From positions 1 to 53,759 of the forward strand of contig VXOG01000084.1 in NCBI GenBank assembly GCA_009840165.1: a stretch of DNA of 53,759 nt. Direction: 5' to 3'. This document shows, in pieces, positions 8,281-15,316 of this stretch. Positions within the stretch are counted from its first letter, which is position 1. Every line of letters begins with the position of its first letter. This stretch comes from Chloroflexota bacterium (GTDB lineage: Bacteria; Chloroflexota; Dehalococcoidia; Lucifugimonadales; UBA3495). The notes beneath the pieces are model-generated. The model saw only the letters and a program-made list of their open reading frames with translations. It did no database searches and was not told where the DNA came from. The position numbers and the translations under genes are program-made.

Positions 8281-8532
8281 ATGGCTACCAGATTCGAGGT
8301 CAGACTGGACGAGAAACTCCGGGAGCAACTGAGCCAACTGGCCACGGCCAGGGGAATGTCGGCGTCCGCAGTAATCCGGAACCTGATTGAAAACGCTCAT
8401 AACGATACTGTGAGCGCGCAGAGAATGCAGGCCGTCGAGCAGCTGGCAGCCATGTCGGTGGAAGTGCCCGAGGACCCAATGACGCTCCGTGAAGTCCTTG
8501 AGGGCACGCATGAACCGGCCGTACTTCATTGA
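8281..8532 (+). CDS. Ribbon-helix-helix antitoxin (CopG-like)
   Basis: The 83-residue protein begins MATRFEVRLDEKLREQLSQL and continues ATARGMSASAVIRNLIENA, the strand-helix-helix pattern of RHH/CopG DNA-binding domains (residues 3-45). The remaining acidic tail would wrap the toxin. ATG 8281 follows AGGTGCAGGG. The stop lies 23 bases inside the PIN-domain gene, the usual antitoxin-first overlap. Predicted role: neutralise the PIN nuclease and repress the operon at the upstream palindrome. Confidence 0.8.
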   Translation: MATRFEVRLDEKLREQLSQLATARGMSASAVIRNLIENAHNDTVSAQRMQAVEQLAAMSVEVPEDPMTLREVLEGTHEPAVLH

Positions 8533-8953
8533 TGCCAACATTCCCATCTACGCCGCAGGAACCGCCCATCCGCTCAAGGATCCCGCGATACGGATACTGA
8601 GATTGGTTGCACAGCGCCCGGAAAGCTTCCTGACCAGCGCAGAGGTGTTGCAGGAACTCATCCACTACTACAGCGCCCGAAATCGCTGGGAACTTGGATA
8701 CCAGGCGCTCCACCGCTTCGCCGCAGTGATCAGCGGACGGATTCAACCTGTTCACTCGGAGGATGCGCTCCGCGCCGCCGAAATGGTGGGGCAGCAAGCC
8801 GGCGTTAGCGCCAGGGATTGGCTGCACGCAGCCGTCATGCAACGCGTTGGCACTAACCGTATCGTATCGGCAGACCAGAACCTTGATCGGATTCCCTGGC
8901 TCGAAAGATTAGACCCGAAAAATGTCGCCGATCTGATAACGCAGATCGCCTGA
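8510..8953 (+). CDS. PIN-domain toxin (VapC-like ribonuclease)
   Basis: The 147-residue protein begins with YFIDANIPIYA, carrying the first catalytic Asp of the PIN fold. A conserved Glu follows in SAEVLQELIHYY, and acidic residues in SARDWLHAAVM and ADQNLDRI complete the metal site. I choose ATG 8510 rather than GTG 8489 because the PIN core starts at once. The start lies inside the antitoxin gene, so translation is coupled. VapC-type enzymes cleave specific RNAs (often initiator tRNA or rRNA); the target here is unknown. The gene ends two bases from the convergent ccmE gene. Confidence 0.85.
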   Translation: MNRPYFIDANIPIYAAGTAHPLKDPAIRILRLVAQRPESFLTSAEVLQELIHYYSARNRWELGYQALHRFAAVISGRIQPVHSEDALRAAEMVGQQAGVSARDWLHAAVMQRVGTNRIVSADQNLDRIPWLERLDPKNVADLITQIA

Positions 8954-8955
8954 GT

Positions 8956-9519
8956 TCAGTACCCGCCCTGCGTCGCCCCCACCGCGCCGGGAACCGCGCC
9001 CGGATTTTCCACCTGCAACGACTGGTACTTTGAAGGGCATTTCACCAGGATGTTGTCCGTGGCGAACACCCCACTCTGCGCGTCGTAGCTCCCTTCCAGG
9101 ATAATCTCGGAGTGGGGGTTGAAGAACAGGTCGGGCAACACGCCCACGTAGCTGGCTTCCATGACGCGGCTGCCGGGGATCAAGCCGGGCACGTCCGGTT
9201 CCTTGTCGCCCAGCGCAAACCGCGATGTGGCCGATCCGTCTTCCCTGCGGAAACTGTCCGTATCCAGCGCGCCCGCCACCCGCAGCGTTTGCCCGTCGTG
9301 CAGCCTCGGGTCGTCCAGGAACTCGCTGACATTCACGAAGTACTGCGTATTGCCGGGAAACGCCGCGTACACCATGTAGGCTACCGCCAGCGCAATGACC
9401 CCCACCAGTATGATCAGACGCATCCGGTGGCGCAGCCACCCCGGGCGTTCCTCCGCGGCTTCCGACTCCAGGTAGGCGGATACTTCCGCCGGCGGGTTGC
9501 TGTAGTTTTCAGATTGCAT
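8956..9519 (-). CDS. ccmE: Cytochrome c haem chaperone CcmE, Cys-type
   Basis: The 187-residue protein has an N-terminal cytoplasmic tail, one membrane anchor (about residues 33-53) and the CcmE OB fold (YFVNVSEFLDDP, GQTLRVAGAL, VGVLPDLF, IILEGSYD). The haem-binding motif reads CPSKY (Cys161, Tyr165), where the classical protein has HxxxY (His130 and Tyr134 in E. coli). This CxxxY type is known from archaea and sulfate reducers with a reduced Ccm system. It is the last gene of the ccm run on the minus strand, separated from ccmD by a repeat-filled gap. It would hold haem covalently on the outer face of the membrane and pass it to apocytochrome c. Confidence 0.88.
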   Translation of the reverse strand: MQSENYSNPPAEVSAYLESEAAEERPGWLRHRMRLIILVGVIALAVAYMVYAAFPGNTQYFVNVSEFLDDPRLHDGQTLRVAGALDTDSFRREDGSATSRFALGDKEPDVPGLIPGSRVMEASYVGVLPDLFFNPHSEIILEGSYDAQSGVFATDNILVKCPSKYQSLQVENPGAVPGAVGATQGGY

Positions 9520-9576
9520 AGACCTTCCCGTGCCTCGGGGGGTTGAGATTAGTTCGGAGGATTAAAATTGCTTCCG

Positions 9577-9658
9577 TCATTCCGGCTGCCTCCATCATTC
9601 CGGCTGCCTCCATCAATCCGGCTGCCTCCGTCATTCCGGCGAAAGCCGGAATCCAGAG
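9577..9658. repeat. Four tandem 18-bp units ending in a family A hairpin
   Basis: Units of 18 bp (TCATTCCGGCTGCCTCCA, the third with ATCAAT) start at 9577, 9595 and 9613. A fourth start at 9631 continues into the standard hairpin (ATTCCGGC, GAAA, GCCGGAATCC). The left arm of a palindromic repeat appears to have been amplified in tandem. The array lies between ccmD and ccmE. Confidence 0.85.
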
Positions 9659-9708
9659 TCCTCCGCCAACGAAGGCGCTCCGATTTCGCATTCTCATTAT
9701 ACCGGCCT

Positions 9709-9894
9709 TCACCCACCGCCATCCTCACCACCGGACTCAGACTCCGACCGGGTCGTTTCCCCCATCTCGTCCAATTCCCGCTGCGCCGATTGCCGGCGCC
9801 ACGACATGTACGCCGCATAGATGAAAAACACCACCCAAACAACGGCAAAGGCGGCGAAGAGATACGGCAGATTGGTCGGTGGTAGTTCGGTCAT
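9709..9894 (-). CDS. ccmD: Small haem-exporter membrane protein CcmD
   Basis: The 61-residue protein begins MTELPPTNLPYLFAAFAVVW, has one membrane segment (about residues 10-29) and then a basic stretch AAYMSWRRQSAQRELDEM, the standard CcmD pattern, followed by a Gly/Glu/Ser-rich tail. The ATG (complement of 9892-9894) starts one base after the ccmC stop. CcmD stabilises the CcmABC:CcmE complex and helps release haem-loaded CcmE. Assignment rests on topology, size and operon position, since the family is weakly conserved. Confidence 0.8.
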   Translation of the reverse strand: MTELPPTNLPYLFAAFAVVWVVFFIYAAYMSWRRQSAQRELDEMGETTRSESESGGEDGGG

Positions 9895-9895
9895 G

Positions 9896-10630
9896 CTAGT
9901 CTGTGTTTCCTTCCCGGCGTAACTGGGACAGCCGGTCTTCAATGCCTCGCAACGCCACCCGTTCCAGCAGCAGGTATGTGAACAGGGCCAGCGTCGTCAC
10001 CAGCGAGAATATCAGTATCCGCGCCATAATCGGCTCCAGCGATCCTTCGTCCGCCGCCGGGCCTATCACCTGTTCGGGGTGAAGCGTCCTCCACCATTTG
10101 ACCGAGTAATATACGATGGGCACGTCGATGAACCCGATGATACCCACCACCGCCGACCACGTGCGTCCCTGCTGCGGCGTAGGCGCATACTGGCGAATCA
10201 TCAGATACGCCACGTAAATGAACCACAGGATCAGCGTGGTGGTCAGCCGCGCATCCCACTGCCACCATGCGTTCCATACCGGCTTGCCCCATATAATCCC
10301 CGTTACCAGCGCCAGCGTGACGAACACCACGCCCACTTCCGCAGAGGCGTGCGCCACCCGGTCCCAACGCTCCGTCCGCCTGATCAGGTAGCCGATGCCG
10401 GACACCGCGCAGATCAGAAACCCCAGGAACGACAGGATCGAAATGGGCACGTGTACGTAAAAGATACGCTGCACGTGCCCCAGCACCGCGTCGGTGGGAG
10501 CCACCATGAAGATCAGGTATCCGTCCACCAGCATCAGGATCGCAGTCAAAAGCAACAGCCAGAGCCGCGCGTCCCGCATCCCGCGCTGCCACGACGCTTT
10601 GCCCGCCGGCCGGCCTGCTATCGCTGCCAA
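9896..10630 (-). CDS. ccmC: Haem-handling membrane protein CcmC
   Basis: The 244-residue protein has six membrane segments and the tryptophan-rich loop WWQWDARLT (about residues 122-130) that presents haem to CcmE. The two external haem-ligand histidines are in RIFYVHVP (His60) and WWRTLHPEQ. The start is taken as the TTG whose upstream GAAGG overlaps the ccmB stop; an ATG at 10579 would remove 17 residues. CcmC loads haem onto CcmE and is the one Ccm membrane component strictly needed for that step. Confidence 0.93.
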   Translation of the reverse strand: MAAIAGRPAGKASWQRGMRDARLWLLLLTAILMLVDGYLIFMVAPTDAVLGHVQRIFYVHVPISILSFLGFLICAVSGIGYLIRRTERWDRVAHASAEVGVVFVTLALVTGIIWGKPVWNAWWQWDARLTTTLILWFIYVAYLMIRQYAPTPQQGRTWSAVVGIIGFIDVPIVYYSVKWWRTLHPEQVIGPAADEGSLEPIMARILIFSLVTTLALFTYLLLERVALRGIEDRLSQLRREGNTD

Positions 10631-10636
10631 GTTGCG

Positions 10637-11311
10637 TTATCCTTCAAACACGAAACCGAAAATCCACGGACATATTACCAAATACAGCGCGTCGAATACC
10701 AACAGCAGCGGAGCCCAGCGCGTCCATACTGCCGTCATCGGCCCGGACTGCAACGCCAGCGCCGACGCCTCCACCGCCGCGATAATCACCGGCACCACCA
10801 CCGGGAAAAACAGCACCGGCAACAATATCTCCCGCGAGCGCGTCTGCACTGCGATGCCGGCGAAAAACGTCCCCACCGTGGCGAATCCCACCGTCGCCAG
10901 CAATATCACCAATCCCAGCGCCGGTGACAGCGTGGGCAGGTCCAGCATCACCGCGAACACCGGCAGCAGGATGGCCTCGATCACCAGCATGAACGCCAGG
11001 CTGCCCAGCATCTTGCCCAGAAAAACCGCGTCCCGGCTGATCGGTGCCAGCAGCAACCCGTCCATCCCGCCCTGCTCCAGTTCCCGCGTGAACGCCCGGT
11101 TCATCGCCAGCACCCCGATGAACGCATAGGCAACCCACAGCAGCCCGGGCGCAACCGGCGCTAGGCTGCCCGGCGCCCGGTTCAACCCGAAATTGAACAC
11201 CACCACCACGATCAACCCGAACACCAACGCCGATGCAATTACCTCCCGTGAGCGCAGCTCCAAGCGCACGTCCTTCCACGCAACCGTCAGCGCGCCTCGC
11301 AGCAGTCCCAT
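10637..11311 (-). CDS. ccmB: Haem exporter permease CcmB
   Basis: The 224-residue protein has six predicted membrane helices, starting with WKDVRLELRSREVIASALVF, and contains the CcmB motif FTRELEQGGMDGLLLAPISR. It is the permease of the CcmAB ABC transporter, whose ATP hydrolysis releases haem-loaded CcmE from CcmC. A TTG two codons upstream (11317) is an alternative start. The gene stands between a non-ccm membrane protein (upstream) and ccmC. Confidence 0.92.
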   Translation of the reverse strand: MGLLRGALTVAWKDVRLELRSREVIASALVFGLIVVVVFNFGLNRAPGSLAPVAPGLLWVAYAFIGVLAMNRAFTRELEQGGMDGLLLAPISRDAVFLGKMLGSLAFMLVIEAILLPVFAVMLDLPTLSPALGLVILLATVGFATVGTFFAGIAVQTRSREILLPVLFFPVVVPVIIAAVEASALALQSGPMTAVWTRWAPLLLVFDALYLVICPWIFGFVFEG

Positions 11312-11341
11312 GTCCAAGCAACGCTGACTACGGCACGACTG

Positions 11342-11866
11342 CTATTCGCCTCTGCCAGTAGATCCGCCCAGCAATGAATCAATATCCTCTGGTGTTAGCG
11401 TGATAGCCCCGGTTTCGGGGTCCGTCGAGACGGATTGGCTACGCAGAAGGTTCCGCATCTTGGTAAGCGCTTCCTCTCGTCCCTCCTCACGCCCTTCCTC
11501 ACGTCCCTCTTCGCGTCCTTCCTCACGTCCCTCTTTGCGTCCTTCCTCACGCCCGCGATTAAGCCCCCTCTGCCAGATCTTCGCCCGCTGCGCCGCTCTG
11601 ATTTCCGATGCCTTCTCAAACATTTTCCGCGCTCCTTCTATCACCCCAGCCAGGGGCAGCACAAACAACCAGTACAGGTCTTTAACCGCGATCTCAAAAC
11701 TGCGATACGCCCGGAAATCCGACCCGTCCCAAATTTGCAATATGGCTACGCTTATGCAACCCGCGATGGCAAATCCGATAACCTGCCACCAAATCCCCGT
11801 TCGCCCAATTCGCTGGGCAACTCTGCCAGGCTCATTGTAACATCCCCCCATCAGCGCAACCCGCAT
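11342..11866 (-). CDS. Unrecognised two-helix membrane protein with a GREE(G) repeat tail
   Basis: The 174-residue protein sits between ccmA and ccmB. It has two hydrophobic segments (about residues 27-45, WQVIGFAIAGCISVAILQIW, and 62-79, DLYWLFVLPLAGVIEGA), then a charged helix and eight or so four-residue repeats of the type GREE/GRKE (about 105-137). The tail ends in TPEDIDSLLGG. The repeats come from a 12-bp tandem DNA repeat (11470-11560). The start overlaps ccmA by 35 bases, so it is cotranscribed. I know of no such ccm component. GREEG-type tails occur in other, unrelated bacterial proteins, so this could be an inserted gene or a lineage-specific accessory. Confidence 0.65.
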   Translation of the reverse strand: MRVALMGGCYNEPGRVAQRIGRTGIWWQVIGFAIAGCISVAILQIWDGSDFRAYRSFEIAVKDLYWLFVLPLAGVIEGARKMFEKASEIRAAQRAKIWQRGLNRGREEGRKEGREEGREEGREEGREEGREEALTKMRNLLRSQSVSTDPETGAITLTPEDIDSLLGGSTGRGE

Positions 11867-12551
11867 CCGACGTTGCCACGTCCGCCTCGATCCGTCCGCC
11901 GGCGAGTGTCAAAGCCCGGTCCGCCCACGCCAACCCGACCTCCGCGCTGTGCGTCGTCAGCAGCGCCGCCCGACCCAAAGCTGCCCAATCCCGCAGGAAC
12001 CTGCCCAGTGCCTCCACCGACTCCGCGTCCAACCCCGACTCCGGCTCGTCCAGCAGCAGTATCGGCGGCTCATGCAATATCGCCCGCGCCATGGCGAGCC
12101 GTTTCTGCATCCCATGAGACAGCGTGCGGACGCGCCGATTCGCCCGGTCGGAAAGGTTTGCTTGCTCCAAAACCCGCGCAATCCTGCCGCCCGCGTCCCG
12201 TATGCCATACAGCCTGGCGTAGAATTCCAGGTTTTCCCGGCAGGTCAGGTCGTTGTACAGCATGGTCTGATGGCCGGCGAAACCCACCAGCCGCCGCGCC
12301 CGGTTTCCTCGCCCCTGCATCGGCTGGCCGGCAATTTGCGTTGCGCCGGCATCGGCCCGGGTCAGCCCCGCGAGGATGCGCAGCAGCGTCGTCTTGCCCG
12401 CGCCGTTCGCCCCGAACAACACGGCAATCTCACCCCATCCCACGCTCAAGTCAACGCCGCGCAGCACCGCCCGGTCGCCGTAGTCCTTCCGGATGCCGGC
12501 CGCGACTATCGCGCCGGCTCTTTCATCCGGCGGATCAGGCGCGGCTCTCAA
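11832..12551 (-). CDS. ccmA: Haem exporter ATPase CcmA
   Basis: ABC ATPase of about 239 residues with Walker A FGANGAGKTTLLRIL, the signature LSHGMQKRLAMARAI (the 'SxGMxKR' form typical of CcmA), Walker B ILLLDEPESGLD and the switch His in LLTTHSAE. I favour the TTG at 12551 as start: it follows GGGAG by five bases and no ATG precedes the conserved domain. The start overlaps the 3' end of the acyl-CoA ligase gene, which couples the two. It powers the CcmAB complex that frees holo-CcmE. Confidence 0.88.
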   Translation of the reverse strand: MRAAPDPPDERAGAIVAAGIRKDYGDRAVLRGVDLSVGWGEIAVLFGANGAGKTTLLRILAGLTRADAGATQIAGQPMQGRGNRARRLVGFAGHQTMLYNDLTCRENLEFYARLYGIRDAGGRIARVLEQANLSDRANRRVRTLSHGMQKRLAMARAILHEPPILLLDEPESGLDAESVEALGRFLRDWAALGRAALLTTHSAEVGLAWADRALTLAGGRIEADVATSDAGCADGGMLQ

Positions 12552-14148
12552 AGCGCTCCCGCAGCACCTTCTTGTCGAATTTGCCCACGCTGGTCTTAGG
12601 TATCTCGTCAATGAACACCACGTCGTCCGGCAACCACCAGCGGGCAAATTTCGGCTGGATGAACTCCAGAATGGCGTCTTTGGTCAGCGGCCCCGAGGTT
12701 TCCGCCCGCGCCACTACGCACGCCAGCGGCCTTTCCTGCCACTGCGGATGCGGCACCGCGATCACCGCCGCCTCCAGCACATCGGGATGCGCCATGATTT
12801 CCGACTCCAGGTCCACCGACGAGATCCACTCGCCGCCGCTCTTCACCATGTCCTTCACCCGGTCCACGATCTGGATGTAGCCGTCCCGGTCGATGGACGC
12901 GATGTCGCCGCTGTGGTACCAGCCGTCCACGAACGTCTCCCCGCTGCGTTCGTCGTCGATGTACTCGTTGGCGATCCACGGGCCGCGGAACCACAACTCG
13001 CCTCGCTGCTCTCCGTCCCACTCGGCCTCCTGGCCGTTCTCGTCCACCAGTTTGGTTTCAATCCCCGGCGCGACCGTACCCTGCTTGGCGCACAATTCCA
13101 ACTGTTCCTGCTCCGAAAGTTCGTCCAGCCAACTGCGGCGCCGGTTCACCGAAATCAGCGGCGCCGCCTCCGTCATGCCGTAGGCGTGGGTGACCTCCAC
13201 CCCGAGCCGATCTCGGTACGCCTGCAAAATCGCCAACGGCACCGCCGAACCGCCGCTCACAATCTGCCGCAGGCTCGACATGTCGTACTCGATGCCTGAA
13301 CGCTCCAGGTAGTCCAGCACCGCGATCCAGATGGTGGGCACCCCCGCGCTCAGCGTAACACCCTCCTGCTCCACCAACTCGCAGATCACGCGCGGGTCGG
13401 GACGCACTCCGGGCATTATCTGGTTCGCTCCGATCAAGGTGCATACGTAAGGCATCCCCCAGCAGTTGGCGTGGAACATGGGCACCACGGCCATCACCCG
13501 ATCCCGCTCCGACAGGGCGAACATATCCGTCATGGCGGCGGCCATGGAGTGCAGGTACACCGCCCGGTGTGAATACGCTACCGCTTTGGGAAGCCCCGTT
13601 GTGGCCGATGTGTAACACAGCCCCATGGTGGAATACTCGTCAACATCCTCCGGCCTGAACTCCGGCGATGCGGCGGCCAGCAGCGTTTCATAAGACACCG
13701 CGTTCGGCAGCGTCGTGCCCACCTCGTCGGGTTCGCCCATGATGATGAAGTGCCGCACATTGGTCAGCCGGTCGGCGATGGCCTCGATCAGCGGCGCCAG
13801 GTCGGGGTCAATGAGCAGAACCTTGTCGCCGGCGTGGTTGATGATGTAGGCCATGTCGTCAGCGGCCAGCCGGATGTTGATGGTATGCGTCACGGCCCCG
13901 ATGGTCGCCGGCGCGAAATACGCTTCCAGGTGGCGGTAGTTATTCCAGGCGAAGGTTCCCACCCGGTCGCCCACACCAACGCCCAACTCCCGCAGCGCGT
14001 TGCCCAGCCGCGCCGTCCGGGTCAGCAAATCGGCATAGGTGTAGCGATGCGTCCCTTCGCCCACCCGTGTGATTATCTCCTTCTTCGGGAACCGCACTGC
14101 TGCCCCTTCCAGAATCCGTTGGGCCAGCAGTTCATATCGCATCGTCAT
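12535..14148 (-). CDS. AMP-forming acyl-CoA ligase
   Basis: The 537-residue protein belongs to the adenylate-forming family. It has an altered phosphate-binding loop (YTSATTGLPKAVAYSH, canonical YTSGTTGxPKG), then HAYGMTEAAP (A5 region), WYHSGDIASIDRDGYIQIVDR (adenylation/hinge) and KTSVGKFDKKVLRE with the catalytic C-terminal Lys (A10). The ATG at 14148 follows GGAGG by seven bases. It resembles medium/long-chain fatty-acyl-CoA synthetases. It activates a carboxylic acid as the acyl-AMP and then the CoA thioester. It is the first gene of the run ending in ccmE, although its function is unrelated. Confidence 0.9.
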   Translation of the reverse strand: MTMRYELLAQRILEGAAVRFPKKEIITRVGEGTHRYTYADLLTRTARLGNALRELGVGVGDRVGTFAWNNYRHLEAYFAPATIGAVTHTINIRLAADDMAYIINHAGDKVLLIDPDLAPLIEAIADRLTNVRHFIIMGEPDEVGTTLPNAVSYETLLAAASPEFRPEDVDEYSTMGLCYTSATTGLPKAVAYSHRAVYLHSMAAAMTDMFALSERDRVMAVVPMFHANCWGMPYVCTLIGANQIMPGVRPDPRVICELVEQEGVTLSAGVPTIWIAVLDYLERSGIEYDMSSLRQIVSGGSAVPLAILQAYRDRLGVEVTHAYGMTEAAPLISVNRRRSWLDELSEQEQLELCAKQGTVAPGIETKLVDENGQEAEWDGEQRGELWFRGPWIANEYIDDERSGETFVDGWYHSGDIASIDRDGYIQIVDRVKDMVKSGGEWISSVDLESEIMAHPDVLEAAVIAVPHPQWQERPLACVVARAETSGPLTKDAILEFIQPKFARWWLPDDVVFIDEIPKTSVGKFDKKVLRERFESRA

Positions 14149-14182
14149 AGTCGAACCTCCTTTACGTAGGGCCACGCAAAAC

Positions 14183-14275
14183 TGTCATTGCGAGTCGCGC
14201 AGCGACGTGGCAATCTCGTTGCAGTAGTGGCGGCCTTTGCCATAACGGGATTGCCACGCTGCGCTCGCAATGACA
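14183..14275. repeat. Family B palindromic repeat, paired form
   Basis: A left arm (GTCATTGCGAG, then a hairpin TCGC-GCA-GCGA, then TGGCAATCTCG) and an inverted right arm (GGGATTGCCACGCTGCGC, TCGCAATGAC) enclose about 35 bases. It lies in the promoter region of the acyl-CoA ligase. Related copies are at 31700, 33953 and 38386. Confidence 0.88.
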
Positions 14276-14310
14276 TCAGTCTGCCGGCTGTGGTTCCGCA
14301 CAGGGCCACT

Positions 14311-15105
14311 CTACGGGTGCTTGATGCTCACGCCACCATCAATCGCCCAGGTCTGTCCCGTTACGTAAGCTGCCGCCGGCGACGCCAGGTACACCGCTAG
14401 GTAACCCACCTCAATCAATCGCCCAACGCTACCCAGCGGGACGGAATCGGCGGCCCCGGCATCCCGCGCCGCAAAAGCCTCCTCCGACATCTGCTCCGGA
14501 TCCGGAAAACTCCCCGGCGCGATGGCGTTGCAGCGTATCCCGTGGGGCGCCCATTCCTGCGCCACTACCTCAGTGAACCGCATCAACCCAGCCTTGGCCG
14601 CATCGTACGCCGCCGACATCGGCCGGCCGCGGAACGACGCCCATCCGCTGATGTTGATGACGTTGCCCTGCCCCCGTTCCAGCAAGTGCGGCCCGATGGC
14701 GCGGCAACCCTGGAACGCCTCAGTCAGGTTGATGTCAACGATGTGGTGCCACTCGGATTCGGTCATCCCCGGCACGTCGCTACCCGGCAGCTGCGCCACC
14801 GGCTTGCGGATGGCGTCGCCCACGCAGTTCACCAGCGTGTCGATGTGGCCGAACTCCGCAATGGTCTGCGCCACGATGGCATCGGTGTCGGCTGCCGTGG
14901 TCGCGTCGCCCGTCAGCGGCAGGCATTCCCGACCCAACGCCCGCACCTCCTCTGCAACCTTGTTCACTCCCGTGGACGTCAGCCCCGTAACCGCCACGTC
15001 CGCCCCGGCCTGCGCGAAGGCCAACGCTATGCCCTTGCCGATGCCCCGTCCCGCGCCCGTCAGCAGCACCTTCTGACCCGAAACGTCAAATATGTCCAGG
15101 CTCAT
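14311..15105 (-). CDS. Short-chain dehydrogenase/reductase
   Basis: The 264-residue protein is a classical SDR: NAD(P) motif TGAGRGIGKGIA (about residues 16-27), NCVGDA in the NAG position, the catalytic serine in NISGWASFRG and the YxxxK pair in SAAYDAAKAGLMRF, with the C-terminal GQTWAIDGG. The start ATG (complement of 15103-15105) follows AGGAGTGGAGAG. It oxidises or reduces an unknown alcohol/ketone. Its promoter region faces that of the solute-binding lipoprotein. Confidence 0.9.
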   Translation of the reverse strand: MSLDIFDVSGQKVLLTGAGRGIGKGIALAFAQAGADVAVTGLTSTGVNKVAEEVRALGRECLPLTGDATTAADTDAIVAQTIAEFGHIDTLVNCVGDAIRKPVAQLPGSDVPGMTESEWHHIVDINLTEAFQGCRAIGPHLLERGQGNVINISGWASFRGRPMSAAYDAAKAGLMRFTEVVAQEWAPHGIRCNAIAPGSFPDPEQMSEEAFAARDAGAADSVPLGSVGRLIEVGYLAVYLASPAAAYVTGQTWAIDGGVSIKHP

Positions 15106-15191
15106 CTCTCCACTCCTGTTGTTTCCGTCTGTCGCCGCCGCAATGTTGCCACAACGCTCCCAACCCGGCAACTTTCAATATTCTTGCATTG

Positions 15192-15220
15192 TTGACAACC
15201 GCAGAAGTCCTTGCTAAATT
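15192..15220 (+). promoter_or_regulatory. Promoter of the first solute-binding lipoprotein
   Basis: TTGACA (15192-15197), a 17-base spacer and TAAATT (15215-15220) predict a start near 15227 and a leader of about 90 bases. The leader contains CCGGCTT (15236-15242) able to pair with AAGCCGG (15266-15272). Confidence 0.72.
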
Positions 15221-15316
15221 TCCCCGCCCATCAATCCGGCTTCACTAGCTCACCGCAAATAGTCCAAGCCGGTAGAGCGGCATTTTTGTCCATCGAAATC
15301 CATTTGGAGGATCGTT

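Noticed and set aside
9577..9658. Possible CRISPR array (regular 18-bp spacing)
   Set aside because: The units are contiguous with no unique spacers and no cas gene is present. It is an amplified repeat arm.
11470..11560. Possible CRISPR or regulatory repeat in the 12-bp direct repeats
   Set aside because: The repeats are in frame with, and explained by, the GREE peptide repeats of the membrane protein.
11435..12880. 481-codon plus-strand frame across ccmA and the ligase end
   Set aside because: Its composition is Pro/Arg/Ser-rich, it lies antisense to well-recognised ccm genes, and it has no domain.
15222..15316. A second riboswitch in the leader of the first lipoprotein
   Set aside because: The leader is only about 90 bases, with a single 7-bp stem and no B12-box or other known aptamer core.
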